Positions 40,338 to 49,110 of a stretch of 64,000 nucleotides of DNA are shown here, one piece after another. Every line of letters begins with the position of its first letter. The first letter of the stretch is position 1. Both the position numbers and the translations under genes were made by a program. The stretch comes from Siminovitchia sediminis (GTDB lineage Bacteria; Bacillota; Bacilli; Bacillales; Bacillaceae_C): positions 62,001-126,000 of the forward strand of contig NZ_JBHUEO010000013.1 of the NCBI RefSeq assembly GCF_042680885.1. The letters run 5' to 3'. Below the pieces are notes generated by a model. The model had not been told where the DNA came from, did not search any database, and saw only the letters and a program-made list of their open reading frames with translations.

Positions 40338-41957
40338 ATGGAAAAAGCTGATGTCCTAATCATTGGAAGCGGCGTGGCCGCATTGCAATTGGCGAAGCGT
40401 CTTCATGACGATATGAATGTGATTATTATCACAAAGTCTTTTATAGCAAATGGAAATTCAAACTTGGCTCAGGGAGGTGTAGCCGCGGCAATCGGAGAGC
40501 AGGATCACCCCGACCGCCATTTCACTGATACGCTGGAAGCCGGCAGATTTCACAATGACCGCAAGATTGTGCGGGAAGTGACAAGGGCAGCGCCCGGATT
40601 GATTGAGGAGCTGTGGACCGAAGGTTGTCAGTTTGACACAGATGCAAAAGGCAGGCTTTTACTCGGAATGGAAGGAGCACACAGTGAACAGCGCATCGTC
40701 CATGGCGGGGGAGATGCGACGGGACGCCGGCTCATGGAGCATCTTGCACCCATAGCAGCCAGCACATGTACCGTTATTGAAAATATGTATATCTTTGATT
40801 TAATAAAGGATTTCAATGGTCGATGCATCGGAGCTAAGGGGAAAAGCACCGATGGAACTATCACCACTTATTACGCGGTTCATGTGGTGTTGGCTACAGG
40901 CGGGTGCGGCCGGCTGTACAGCCATACCTCCAATGCAGAGACGGTCACCGGCGACGGGATTGCGCTCGCATACAAAGCCGGCGCGGAAATCGCAGATATG
41001 GAGTTTATCCAGTTTCATCCGACTCTTCTATATCTGAATGGCCAAACCCACGGCTTAATTTCGGAAGCCGTTCGCGGAGATGGCGGCCGACTTGTTACGG
41101 ATGCAGGTGAACCGATCATGGATGGAATCCATCCGCTGGGCGACCTGGCACCGCGTCATGTTGTAGCCCAGACGATATACGATTACTTGAGCAAGGGAAC
41201 GCAAGTATATTTGGATGTCTCCGCGATAAAGAATTTTAATCAGCGGTTCCCGACTATTACCGCTCTATGTGAAAAAAATCACGTAGATTGGAGACGCAGG
41301 ATTCCTGTTGCACCCGGAAGCCACTTTTTAATGGGCGGTGTGAAAACCGACCTGGCCGGGCGGACAAGCATTAAAGGATTGTATGCCATCGGGGAAACCG
41401 CCTGCACCGGTCTCCATGGAGCTAACCGTTTGGCAAGCAACTCGCTTCTGGAAGGACTTTTTATGGGGAAAAAATTGGCGGAACAGATCATGGAATCCAT
41501 CGTCGAGGATGAAAGACAGGATGTTCATTCATTCACCGGTACCCGGGCAGAACAACCTGTGGAAAAACAGGAGGAAGTCCATTGGTTCACCCGGACAAAC
41601 CAGCGGGAATGTCGATTGCCGGATATCAAGGAGATCCAGCAGACAATGATGGATCACGTGGGAATTGTCCGTTCAGAAGAAGGATTATTTACACAAAAAC
41701 AATGGCTTGAAAAATTTCAAATCAATGATCTGTTGCAGGCTGATATGGGTTTTTTCACCTTCGAGGAAATGACAAGAGCGTTTATGCTTATGACCTCCCG
41801 GCTGATTACAGAGGGGGCATGGAAAAGGACCGAAAGCAGGGGAGGCCACTTTCGAAGCGACTATCCTTGTGAAAACAATAACCTTTGGTTGGGCAAGCAT
41901 ATTATCCATAAAAGGAATGAGATTGATGAACAAATTGAAACTGCGGCTGCAACTTGA
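40338..41957 (+). CDS. nadB: L-aspartate oxidase
   Basis: 539 residues from ATG 40338, behind AGGAGG. FAD-binding N-terminus ADVLIIGSGVAALQLAKRL, then SNLAQGGVAAAIGEQDHPDRH near 45 (covers the active site), EGAHSEQRIVHGGGDATGR near 112, and EFIQFHPTLLY near 225. A fumarate reductase-type C-terminal domain follows. It oxidises L-aspartate to iminoaspartate, which NadA condenses with dihydroxyacetone phosphate. The 3' end overlaps nadC by 32 bp. The C-terminal region QPVEKQEEVHWFTRTNQ is a linker typical of NadB. It is controlled by the NiaR box above. Confidence 0.94.
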   Translation: MEKADVLIIGSGVAALQLAKRLHDDMNVIIITKSFIANGNSNLAQGGVAAAIGEQDHPDRHFTDTLEAGRFHNDRKIVREVTRAAPGLIEELWTEGCQFDTDAKGRLLLGMEGAHSEQRIVHGGGDATGRRLMEHLAPIAASTCTVIENMYIFDLIKDFNGRCIGAKGKSTDGTITTYYAVHVVLATGGCGRLYSHTSNAETVTGDGIALAYKAGAEIADMEFIQFHPTLLYLNGQTHGLISEAVRGDGGRLVTDAGEPIMDGIHPLGDLAPRHVVAQTIYDYLSKGTQVYLDVSAIKNFNQRFPTITALCEKNHVDWRRRIPVAPGSHFLMGGVKTDLAGRTSIKGLYAIGETACTGLHGANRLASNSLLEGLFMGKKLAEQIMESIVEDERQDVHSFTGTRAEQPVEKQEEVHWFTRTNQRECRLPDIKEIQQTMMDHVGIVRSEEGLFTQKQWLEKFQINDLLQADMGFFTFEEMTRAFMLMTSRLITEGAWKRTESRGGHFRSDYPCENNNLWLGKHIIHKRNEIDEQIETAAAT

Positions 41958-42777
41958 ACAATTTTTCCTGGAAGACATCGGAGACCGCGATGTCAGCAGC
42001 CTGATATTTGGAAACAGCCGATACGGTGAAGTTCATTTTATCGCAAAAGAAAGCGGCGTGTTTTGCGGGGAAGACATCATTCAGACAGGGTATGCCGTTC
42101 TGGATCCTGAGCTTTGGTGTGACATGGCTGTCCATGACGGAGAGACCATTGACAGAGGACAGACGCTTGCAACCGTCCGCGGGCCGGTGGCCAGCCTGTT
42201 GAAAGGGGAGCGTGTTATTTTAAACCTCGTGCAAAGAATGAGTGCGATTGCGACAAAAACACGTCAGGCGGTAGAGACGCTGGGAAGCGGGCATACAAAA
42301 ATTTGCGATACAAGAAAAACAACACCGGGTTTGCGGATGCTTGAAAAATATGCTGTTCGCTGCGGGGGCGGGCTGAATCATCGCTATGGATTGTACGATG
42401 GTGTCATGCTGAAAGACAATCACATTGCTTTCGCCGGATCGATTGCCGAAGCGGTGGCAGCGGTTCGCGCGAATACAGGGCATATGGTCAAGGTGGAAGT
42501 TGAAACAGAAACGAAGGACATGGTCCTTGAAGCTGTCGCTGCCAAAGCTGATGTCATCATGTTCGATAATCGGAAGCCTGAAGAAATCAGGGAATGGATC
42601 CAGCTCGTACCGGAGGGCATCATTACGGAAGCTTCCGGCGGCATTACGATGGACAACTTGGCTTCCTATCGGGATACCGGAGTCGACTATATTTCATTGG
42701 GATGTTTGACGCATTCCGTTTCTGCACTGGATATTAGCGCAAAAGTAACTGTCGGAGCGGCGCTGCAGCTTTCTTAG
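41926..42777 (+). CDS. nadC: Nicotinate-nucleotide pyrophosphorylase (operon copy)
   Basis: 283 residues from ATG 41926 (ATG 41917 is also possible), preceded by AAAAGGAATGAG and overlapping nadB. It has the same motifs as the first copy: VRGPVASLLKGERVILNLVQ, ICDTRKTTPGLRMLEKYAV, HRYGLYDGVMLKDNH. Together with nadB and nadA it completes de novo NAD synthesis to nicotinate mononucleotide. The two copies share residue blocks of 20-30 identical positions but differ at many third codon positions, so the duplication is not very recent. No intact start signal suggests separate transcription here. Confidence 0.94.
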   Translation: MNKLKLRLQLEQFFLEDIGDRDVSSLIFGNSRYGEVHFIAKESGVFCGEDIIQTGYAVLDPELWCDMAVHDGETIDRGQTLATVRGPVASLLKGERVILNLVQRMSAIATKTRQAVETLGSGHTKICDTRKTTPGLRMLEKYAVRCGGGLNHRYGLYDGVMLKDNHIAFAGSIAEAVAAVRANTGHMVKVEVETETKDMVLEAVAAKADVIMFDNRKPEEIREWIQLVPEGIITEASGGITMDNLASYRDTGVDYISLGCLTHSVSALDISAKVTVGAALQLS

Positions 42778-42849
42778 ACCCCGCAGGCCGGATACAAAAA
42801 GGGCTGCCGCCGCCCTGTAACATTTTCATTTAGGGAGGAGTTCAGGAAC

Positions 42850-43956
42850 ATGAGTATTTTTCAAACGTTGGAAAAGCAGACAAACGTACTGCCTGATCAG
42901 TATCGCCACATGTCTGCAGAAGAGCTGGAAGAAAGAGTGCGTGCTGTAAAAGCTGCGCTCGGGAACAAGCTTTTTATTCCCGGCCACCATTACCAAAAGG
43001 ATGAAATTATCCAATTTGCGGATGCGACCGGAGATTCCCTGCAGCTTGCGCAGCTATGCGAACAAAATGAGGAAGCGGAGCATATCGTTTTTTGCGGCGT
43101 CCATTTTATGGCAGAGACTGCCGATATTTTGACGACAAAGGAGCAAAAAGTCTACTTGCCGGACATGAGGGCGGGCTGTTCGATGGCCGATATGGCTGAC
43201 ATTTATCAGACGGAGCGTGCCTGGGAGAAGCTGACGTCCATCTTCGGAGACACGATCCTCCCGCTCACCTACGTCAACTCGACGGCTGCGATTAAGTCTT
43301 TCGTTGGAGAAAACGGCGGAGCTACAGTCACTTCGTCCAATGCTGAAAAAATGGTTCAGTGGGCGTTCGAACAAAAGGAACGCATTCTATTTTTGCCGGA
43401 TCAGCATTTAGGAAGAAATACCGCCTTTAATTTGGGCGTAGGGCTCGATGAAATGGCCGTCTGGAACCCTATTACGGATGAATTAGAGTTTGAGGGCCCG
43501 GTTGAAAAAGTGAAAGTCCTGCTCTGGAAAGGGCATTGCTCTGTTCATGAAAATTTTACTGTAAAAAATATTGAAGATGTGCGCAGCCAGTATCCAAATA
43601 TGAAAGTGCTCGTTCATCCGGAATGTTCGCGTGAAGTCGTGGCACAATCCGATCTGGCCGGCTCAACCAGTTATATCATTGATGTCATCGAAAAAGCAGA
43701 GCCGGGATCGGCTTGGGCGATTGGAACAGAAATGAATCTGGTCAACCGTCTGATTCAACAACACCCGGACAAGCACATCATTTCACTGAACCCGCATATG
43801 TGTCCGTGCTTGACGATGAACCGGATTGATCTTCCGCATCTCGTGTGGTGCCTCGTAACCATCGCTAAAGGCGAAGAGCATAATGTGATTTCCGTTGACG
43901 ACCAGACTGCCGAGTATGCCAAACTAGCGCTGAATCGGATGTTGGAGTTGTCCTAA
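42850..43956 (+). CDS. nadA: Quinolinate synthase A
   Basis: 368 residues. The 4Fe-4S ligands are Cys in MRAGCSMADMAD near 110, VHPECSREVV near 260 and LNPHMCPCLTMNRI near 320. Further family motifs are GHHYQKDEI near 44 and DQHLGRNTA near 185. GGGAGGAG precedes the ATG at 42850. It condenses iminoaspartate with dihydroxyacetone phosphate, and depends on the NifS-type desulfurase encoded divergently for its cluster. Last gene of the nad operon; no clear terminator follows, and the next 300 bp hold no gene. Confidence 0.95.
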   Translation: MSIFQTLEKQTNVLPDQYRHMSAEELEERVRAVKAALGNKLFIPGHHYQKDEIIQFADATGDSLQLAQLCEQNEEAEHIVFCGVHFMAETADILTTKEQKVYLPDMRAGCSMADMADIYQTERAWEKLTSIFGDTILPLTYVNSTAAIKSFVGENGGATVTSSNAEKMVQWAFEQKERILFLPDQHLGRNTAFNLGVGLDEMAVWNPITDELEFEGPVEKVKVLLWKGHCSVHENFTVKNIEDVRSQYPNMKVLVHPECSREVVAQSDLAGSTSYIIDVIEKAEPGSAWAIGTEMNLVNRLIQQHPDKHIISLNPHMCPCLTMNRIDLPHLVWCLVTIAKGEEHNVISVDDQTAEYAKLALNRMLELS

Positions 43957-44270
43957 AAAAGGCCGGGTGCCGTGCTTATTGAGGACGGATTTAGCTGCCC
44001 GAAAAACATGGTGTTCATTCGCAAGGATGAGTCTAAGAAAGAGTTCATGTGTATACCGAAAAAGTAAGCTAACTGTAAAAGTGTGTATTTATTGCAACTT
44101 TATGTTTTCACAATGAAACGTCCTGGAGGTAATCCGAGTACGCGTTTTCTAAAGTGGCCACTGGATCCGCTCTCCCAACCTTTAAAGGCTGTCGCTTGGC
44201 CGTGTCTAGTCGGTATGCGCCGGATCTATGATCCGCAAGCAGTGGAATCCATAGCACCCCGGCACATAAA
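43957..44270. other. Gene-free region after nadA
   Basis: About 310 bp. No gene, promoter or hairpin could be supported. The sequence is mixed and shows no tandem units. Confidence 0.4.
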
Positions 44271-44409
44271 AGGGGCTGTCTAAAAAGCTCCTAAAATAAA
44301 TCAGGAGGAGAAAATCGAATCGTTTTTCTCCTCCTGATTTTGTATTTGCGGGTTTTCTCCCTGAAAGCAGCTGGCGGATGCCCGCCACCTTCAGGAATTT
44401 ATGGGCCAA
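44271..44409 (-). mobile_element. Relic of an IS1182-type insertion sequence (3' end)
   Basis: GGGGCTGTCTAAAAAG at about 44272 resembles the terminal inverted repeat of IS1182-family elements (GGGGCTGTCTCAAAA). Read inward on the minus strand, the frame encodes AHKFLKVAGIRQLLSGR ... GGEKRFDFLLLIYFRSFLDSPF, like the last 40 residues of the family's transposases. The rest of the element and the other end are missing. Confidence 0.65.
44298..44340. terminator. 17-bp palindromic hairpin, bidirectional terminator-like
   Basis: AAATCAGGAGGAGAAAA (44298-44314) / TTTTCTCCTCCTGATTT (44324-44340), inside the IS relic. It has A- and T-rich flanks and could end transcription from either side. Confidence 0.6.
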
Positions 44410-44439
44410 GGAAAGCAGTCCGCCCGGGACTGCCTTCTC

Positions 44440-46431
44440 TTATTCCAGTATGTTTCTAACTTTCTCAACGGCCAACTCCGATCCTCCGCGTCCCTGGACG
44501 TCTTCAATCATCATGGCCACAAGCAGCTCCGGATTTTCCGTATCATAGCCGACGAAAAAGCCGTTCTCTTTTCCTTTTTCTCCTTGCCTTGCTTTCAACT
44601 CTGCTGTTCCGGTTTTACCGGCAACACGCTTGCCCTCGATCCGGGCACTGCGCGCAGTTCCACTCGGATCTTCCACAACTTTTAACAAAGCCTTCTCGAG
44701 ATCCGCCGCTGTTTTTTCGCTCATGACGCCTTCTTTCCAAACGTTGCCTGTATCTTCACCACTTACCAACACAGGCTGAATCATGTTTCCTTTATTTATT
44801 AAAGGTGTGTAGGTTGCTGCCAAATGGACGATGTTCATCTGGACCTGCCCCTGTCCGTAGGCGGAGTCCGCCAACGCAATATCCGAGTCAATCTCGCCGA
44901 TCGTCGACTGATCCAGCGGGTAAGCAAAATCAGGCATGTCTTCTTCGAATCCGAAGGCTTTCAATCCCTTCACAAACTCATCCTTGCCAAGGTCGAGCGC
45001 TGCTTGAGCGAAATAAATATTATCCGAAAGCACAAGCGCAGTTTCCAAGTCAATCGGCCCGTTCTTCTCTGTTACCCTCGTAACGGAATAGCCGCCCCAG
45101 GATGAATCTTTTTTCCAGGACAAACCCTGGATATCGTACGTTTTCTTCCAATCTATCGCACCGGCTTCCAGTGCAGCCGCTGCCGTAATCGGTTTGATCA
45201 CCGACCCCGGTGCATAGCCGTTTTTAAACCTGGTCACCAGCGGTTCTTTCTTGTCACTTTCCAGCTGTTCCCAATCTTTTGCTGTCGCTCCCAAGGATAA
45301 AACGTTCGGGTCAAAGCTTGGACTGCTTACGAGTGCAAGGGTTTCGCCGCTCACCGGGTGGATCGCTGCTGCTGTACCCGCCTCGTCTTTTAATTCATTA
45401 AACACTTCATTTTGAATACCTGCATCAATCGTTAATTGAACGTTTTCGCCGTCCTTGACAGCTGTTTCCGCAAGGACTTTCTCAGTGCCGTCTTTTTTGT
45501 TGATGACAATTTTAACACCGTTTTGGCCTTTTAATTTCTCTTCAAACACTTGCTCCAGACCTCTTTTTCCGATCACGTCCGAACTTTGGTATCCGCCTCC
45601 GGCTTTTTCCAACTCCTCAGCTGTAATCGGTCCGACGTAACCGATCAGGTGCGCCGCCGCTTCACCGAGAGGGTAGACTCTCGATTCGACCGTTCGGTTG
45701 TTCACAGAGGGGATCTCTGTCGCTTGTTCGAGCACGTCGTTTGTATCGCCCGGAATTTTTTTAATCGGAACAAAGTGTTCCGGCTGTACCCAGGAAGCCG
45801 ACAATGCATTTTCGATCTGCTCCTCGCTCAGTCCGAGCACCTCTGAAACCTGCTTGATGATTTTTTCTTTATCCTCGCCCATTTCAGCGGGGATGATCCC
45901 GATTTCGGTCACTTTGCCCATGGTCGCCAGCGGCTTTCCATGTTGGTCGAGAATATCACCGCGCTTGGCCGGTGCAGTTGAAATGCCGATGGTATCTCCT
46001 TCTTCAAGCTCTGGAAAAATATATGTCGTATCCCAGCTGACAAACCAGTTTTTTGCTTCTTCCCGTTCTTCTTCCTGTAAAACGGCCGTATGATCAAAGG
46101 TAATTTCGCCTGCGATGGTATCCATGGTTACGCTGAATGGCAGCTCGATGGAACCTTCTTTTTCTTCCGTTTCTTCAGGCGTTGTAAAATCCACTTTTAA
46201 ATTTTTAACTTCTAAATCATTATAAATTTTTTCGTAGCGTTCAGTAAATTCATCCTTCGACACTTTTTCCTGTGCCTCTTTGGACAGATACTTGTACATT
46301 TCATCGAAATTCCGTTCATTCCACTCTTTTACATAAGCAGTGAAACGCTCTTCAGGTGCAGGCTGATTGCTGCAGCCGGCGGCCACAACAGCAATCAGCA
46401 GCACGCTCAGCCATCCGATCCATTTTTTCAT
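44440..46431 (-). CDS. pbpC: Class B penicillin-binding protein (PBP3-like, MecA-N type)
   Basis: 663 residues. Lipoprotein-like signal with AAGC near residue 20, a NTF2-like MecA N-terminal domain (about 25-145), a PBP dimer domain (about 155-320: ISTAPAKRGDILDQHGKPLA) and a transpeptidase domain. Active-site motifs are SVIK in GYAPGSVIKPITAAAALE (SxxK), SDN in LVLSDNIYFAQ and KTG in VAGKTGTAELKA. It matches B. subtilis PBP3 in length and plan. This low-affinity type crosslinks peptidoglycan and can give beta-lactam tolerance. It is monocistronic; ATG 46431 follows a GGGGGATGTTAC context. The IS relic lies just past its 3' end. Confidence 0.93.
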   Translation of the reverse strand: MKKWIGWLSVLLIAVVAAGCSNQPAPEERFTAYVKEWNERNFDEMYKYLSKEAQEKVSKDEFTERYEKIYNDLEVKNLKVDFTTPEETEEKEGSIELPFSVTMDTIAGEITFDHTAVLQEEEREEAKNWFVSWDTTYIFPELEEGDTIGISTAPAKRGDILDQHGKPLATMGKVTEIGIIPAEMGEDKEKIIKQVSEVLGLSEEQIENALSASWVQPEHFVPIKKIPGDTNDVLEQATEIPSVNNRTVESRVYPLGEAAAHLIGYVGPITAEELEKAGGGYQSSDVIGKRGLEQVFEEKLKGQNGVKIVINKKDGTEKVLAETAVKDGENVQLTIDAGIQNEVFNELKDEAGTAAAIHPVSGETLALVSSPSFDPNVLSLGATAKDWEQLESDKKEPLVTRFKNGYAPGSVIKPITAAAALEAGAIDWKKTYDIQGLSWKKDSSWGGYSVTRVTEKNGPIDLETALVLSDNIYFAQAALDLGKDEFVKGLKAFGFEEDMPDFAYPLDQSTIGEIDSDIALADSAYGQGQVQMNIVHLAATYTPLINKGNMIQPVLVSGEDTGNVWKEGVMSEKTAADLEKALLKVVEDPSGTARSARIEGKRVAGKTGTAELKARQGEKGKENGFFVGYDTENPELLVAMMIEDVQGRGGSELAVEKVRNILE

Positions 46432-46527
46432 GTAACATCCCCCTTATCCTGTCATTGTATCATTAGAGCCAGTGGTTATGTTAAAATAGTTATCATAAAA
46501 AATCATCAGATAACAAGGAGTAGGATC

Positions 46528-47457
46528 ATGGAAAAAGTTCTCATTTTTGGTCATAAAAACCCTGATACCGATTCAATTTGTTCGGCACTGATCTATACTG
46601 ATTTAAAAACAAAATTGGGTGAAAACGTAGAAGCTGTCCGCCTGGGGGAAATCAACAGAGAAACAGAATACGCACTCAAACATTTTAACATTGAAGCGCC
46701 GCGCCAAGTGAGCACGGTCGCGAATGAAGCGGACAAAGTCATTTTGGTAGACCATAACGAACGTCAGCAAAGCGCGGATGATATTGAGAAAGTCCAAGTG
46801 GTGGAAGTGATTGACCATCACCGCATCGCCAACTTTGAAACAAGTGATCCGCTGTATTTCCGCGCGGAACCTGTCGGCTGCACAGCGACGATTTTGAAAA
46901 AAATGTACGAAGAAAGCGGCGTGGAAATGGAAAAAGAAATCGCGGGGCTTGCCTTGTCAGCGATTATTTCTGATTCGCTTTTATTTAAATCGCCGACTTG
47001 CACAGACCGCGATGTCCAGGCGGCCCGTGAGCTTGCGGAAATTGCCGGGGTGGATGCGGAAGAATACGGAATGAACATGCTGAAAGCCGGAGCGGATGTC
47101 AGCGATAAAACTGCGGATGAGTTGATCAAACTCGATGCCAAGCCATTTGAAATGGGACAGGCTAAAGTGGAAATTGCGCAGGTGAACGCCATCGGTGTCG
47201 ACGATATTCTTGCGCGTAAAGAGGAAATCGAAGCTGCATTGGCCCGTGCTGTGGAAGAAAAAGGGTTAGACCTTTTCCTCTTTGTCATCACAGATATCCT
47301 AACAAACGACTCTACGGCGATTGCTCACGGAAAAGCGGCTGAAAGCGTCGAGCGTGCCTTTAACGTATCTTTGAACCAAAACCAATGTGTGCTTAAAGGC
47401 GTCGTCTCCCGTAAAAAGCAAATCGTCCCCAGCCTGACAGAAGCCCTAAGCAAATAA
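46528..47457 (+). CDS. ppaC: Manganese-dependent inorganic pyrophosphatase
   Basis: 309 residues, DHH family. GHKNPDTDSICSALIY at 8-23 holds metal ligands (H9, D13, D15), VDHNERQQS near 75, EVIDHHRIANFETSDPLYF near 93 (DHH), and SDSLLFKSPTCTDRD near 150. The DHHA2 C-terminal domain ends ECVLKGVVSRKKQIVPSLTEAL, with the substrate-binding SRK motif. It hydrolyses pyrophosphate and so drives biosynthetic reactions. ATG 46528 follows AAGGAG. It has its own terminator. Confidence 0.97.
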   Translation: MEKVLIFGHKNPDTDSICSALIYTDLKTKLGENVEAVRLGEINRETEYALKHFNIEAPRQVSTVANEADKVILVDHNERQQSADDIEKVQVVEVIDHHRIANFETSDPLYFRAEPVGCTATILKKMYEESGVEMEKEIAGLALSAIISDSLLFKSPTCTDRDVQAARELAEIAGVDAEEYGMNMLKAGADVSDKTADELIKLDAKPFEMGQAKVEIAQVNAIGVDDILARKEEIEAALARAVEEKGLDLFLFVITDILTNDSTAIAHGKAAESVERAFNVSLNQNQCVLKGVVSRKKQIVPSLTEALSK

Positions 47458-47468
47458 GGGGAAGCGGA

Positions 47469-47499
47469 AAGTTCCGGCCGTGGGCCGGAACTTCCTTTT
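47469..47499 (+). terminator. Rho-independent terminator of ppaC
   Basis: AAGTTCCGGCC (47469-47479) / GGCCGGAACTT (47483-47493), loop GTG, tail CCTTTTG. Confidence 0.9.
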
Positions 47500-47507
47500 G
47501 GGGTGCA

Positions 47508-47547
47508 TTTCGACAGGTGCCTGGCACGCCCCGAATTATGTCGAAAA
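47508..47547 (-). repeat. Dispersed hairpin repeat, copy 3 (inverted)
   Basis: Ends TTTCGACA and TGTCGAAA. Its complement contains TTCGGGGCGTGCCAGGCACC then TGTCGAA, nearly the same as the core of the copies at 9437 and 9571. Confidence 0.6.
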
Positions 47548-47589
47548 AGCCTTGGCCAGTGTGTTGGCGCCGGTGCCGGACAGAATTTT

Positions 47590-47870
47590 GGAAAATTGGC
47601 TAGTATTAGCACTGGCTTGACGAGTAAATGGAAAAATTGGCTAGTAATAGTTCCTCGCTGGCGAGTATTAAAGAAAATTGGCTAGTATTAGCTCCGGTTT
47701 GGCGAGTATCTGAAAAAATGGGCTCGAATTAGTGCCGGCTCAGCAAGGATTTGAAAACATTGGCTAGTTTTTCCCCGGAGCCGGCCAGTTCCGCGCCCTG
47801 GATTATATCCTCAAAAACGGCAAGTATTTTGGCCAGTTAAATATAGCGGACCAGTATTTTAATCATTAGC
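47590..47870 (+). repeat. Degenerate tandem array B (GGCTAGTATT type)
   Basis: About 13 units of 19-22 bp. Two unit types alternate: TTGGCTAGTATTAGCxCYGG and TTGGCGAGTATTWAAGAAAA. The core GGC(T/G)AGTA is a variant of the GGACAGTA core of array A, in the same orientation as the flanking genes ppaC and pheA. Near the end, GGCCAGTTAAAT and GGACCAGTATTTT occur. Confidence 0.75.
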
Positions 47871-47943
47871 CAAGATAACACGGTTTCAGCAGAGTCAAAC
47901 TTAGAAAGAGAGTCCTCAATTTTATTTAAAGGAGTATGTCATT

Positions 47944-48765
47944 TTGAAAGTTGCGTATTTAGGACCAAAGGGTACGTTTTCCGAAGAAGCAGCGCTGCGC
48001 TTTTTCCCGCCGGAAAACAGAGAGCTTGTGATGTACGACGGAATCGTTGATGTGCTCGAGGCGGTCGCCGAACGAGAAGTGAATAAAGGGATTGTGCCGA
48101 TCGAAAATGCAATCGAAGGCACGATCACGATGACAACGGACGGCTTGATCAACTATGATGTGTGGGTGGAAGGGGAGGCGGTGCTGCCCATCGCCCTGCA
48201 TCTCTTGACAGTCGAAGGTGCGGAGGCAGACCATATCCGTGAGGTTTGGTCCATCGGGCCTGCACTCGCTCAATGCCGCGATTTTACTAGAAAACTGCAA
48301 GTGAAAACGAAGCATTACAGCAGTACGGCAAACGCCGCTGAATCACTCGTAAAATCAAATAATAAAAACGCGGGTGCCATTGCGTCAGAACTGGCAGCCA
48401 AAACATTTGGACTCGAAATTGCGAAAAGAAACATTCAGGATTTCGAAGGCAATTCCACCCGGTTCCTCATTGTAACCAATGAAAAGCCGGAAGTCATTCA
48501 GGCATCGAAATCGATGCTGCTCATTACACCCGGCGAAGATCGCCCGGGTTTGCTTGCGATCATCTTGAACATCTTTTCATCGCTGGATATTAACCTGACC
48601 TGGATCGAATCCCGTCCAACAAAGAAAAAACTCGGTACGTACCGCTTTTTCGTCCAGGCGGAAATGGGCATCCAGGAAGTCAACATGCAAAAAGCCGTCT
48701 CCATCTTGCGAACGTATGGACACGACGTGCGTGTACTTGGCAGCTTTGATGAGACAAAATTATAA
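47944..48765 (+). CDS. pheA: Prephenate dehydratase
   Basis: 273 residues. The PDT domain (about 1-180) begins VAYLGPKGTFSEEAALRFFP and contains NKGIVPIENAIEGTITMT near 45, ALAQCRDFT near 108, TKHYSSTANAAESLV near 122 and the catalytic Thr in FEGNSTRFLIV near 168. An ACT domain follows (about 190-273: PGEDRPGLLAIILNIFSSLDI; ESRPTKKKLGTYRFFV), which binds phenylalanine for feedback inhibition. The start is TTG 47944 behind AAAGGAG. It is monocistronic. Confidence 0.95.
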   Translation: MKVAYLGPKGTFSEEAALRFFPPENRELVMYDGIVDVLEAVAEREVNKGIVPIENAIEGTITMTTDGLINYDVWVEGEAVLPIALHLLTVEGAEADHIREVWSIGPALAQCRDFTRKLQVKTKHYSSTANAAESLVKSNNKNAGAIASELAAKTFGLEIAKRNIQDFEGNSTRFLIVTNEKPEVIQASKSMLLITPGEDRPGLLAIILNIFSSLDINLTWIESRPTKKKLGTYRFFVQAEMGIQEVNMQKAVSILRTYGHDVRVLGSFDETKL

Positions 48766-48770
48766 AAGGT

Positions 48771-48801
48771 AAAAAGGGTTCCGTTACTGGGCCCTTTTTT
48801 G
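48771..48801 (+). terminator. Rho-independent terminator of pheA
   Basis: AAAAGGG (48772-48778) / CCCTTTT (48792-48798), tail TTGTTTTT. Confidence 0.75.
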
Positions 48802-49110
48802 TTTTTGAAATGGGCGGAAAGCGCTGTATCCCATATGAAGGTATTAATTTTTTTAAAAAATGGAGAGGGACCTAATCTCCCAAGGAATCCTTGTAGAAAA
48901 TTTCCTGTAAATCTTACCTGCCAACTTCGACTCCATCCCTATCAAAGGACCTCATGGAATTTGCTTTCATTCTTTGTCGAAATAACACCCCACCTGTAAA
49001 ATTTTCCTTCTGCTGTTCAGTACGAAAAAATTGTAGGTTCCCAGTACTTAAGTTACCCTTTACATAGAAGATTGTTTCGCCACGGAAATAATAAAAAAGA
49101 GGTGTCCCTT

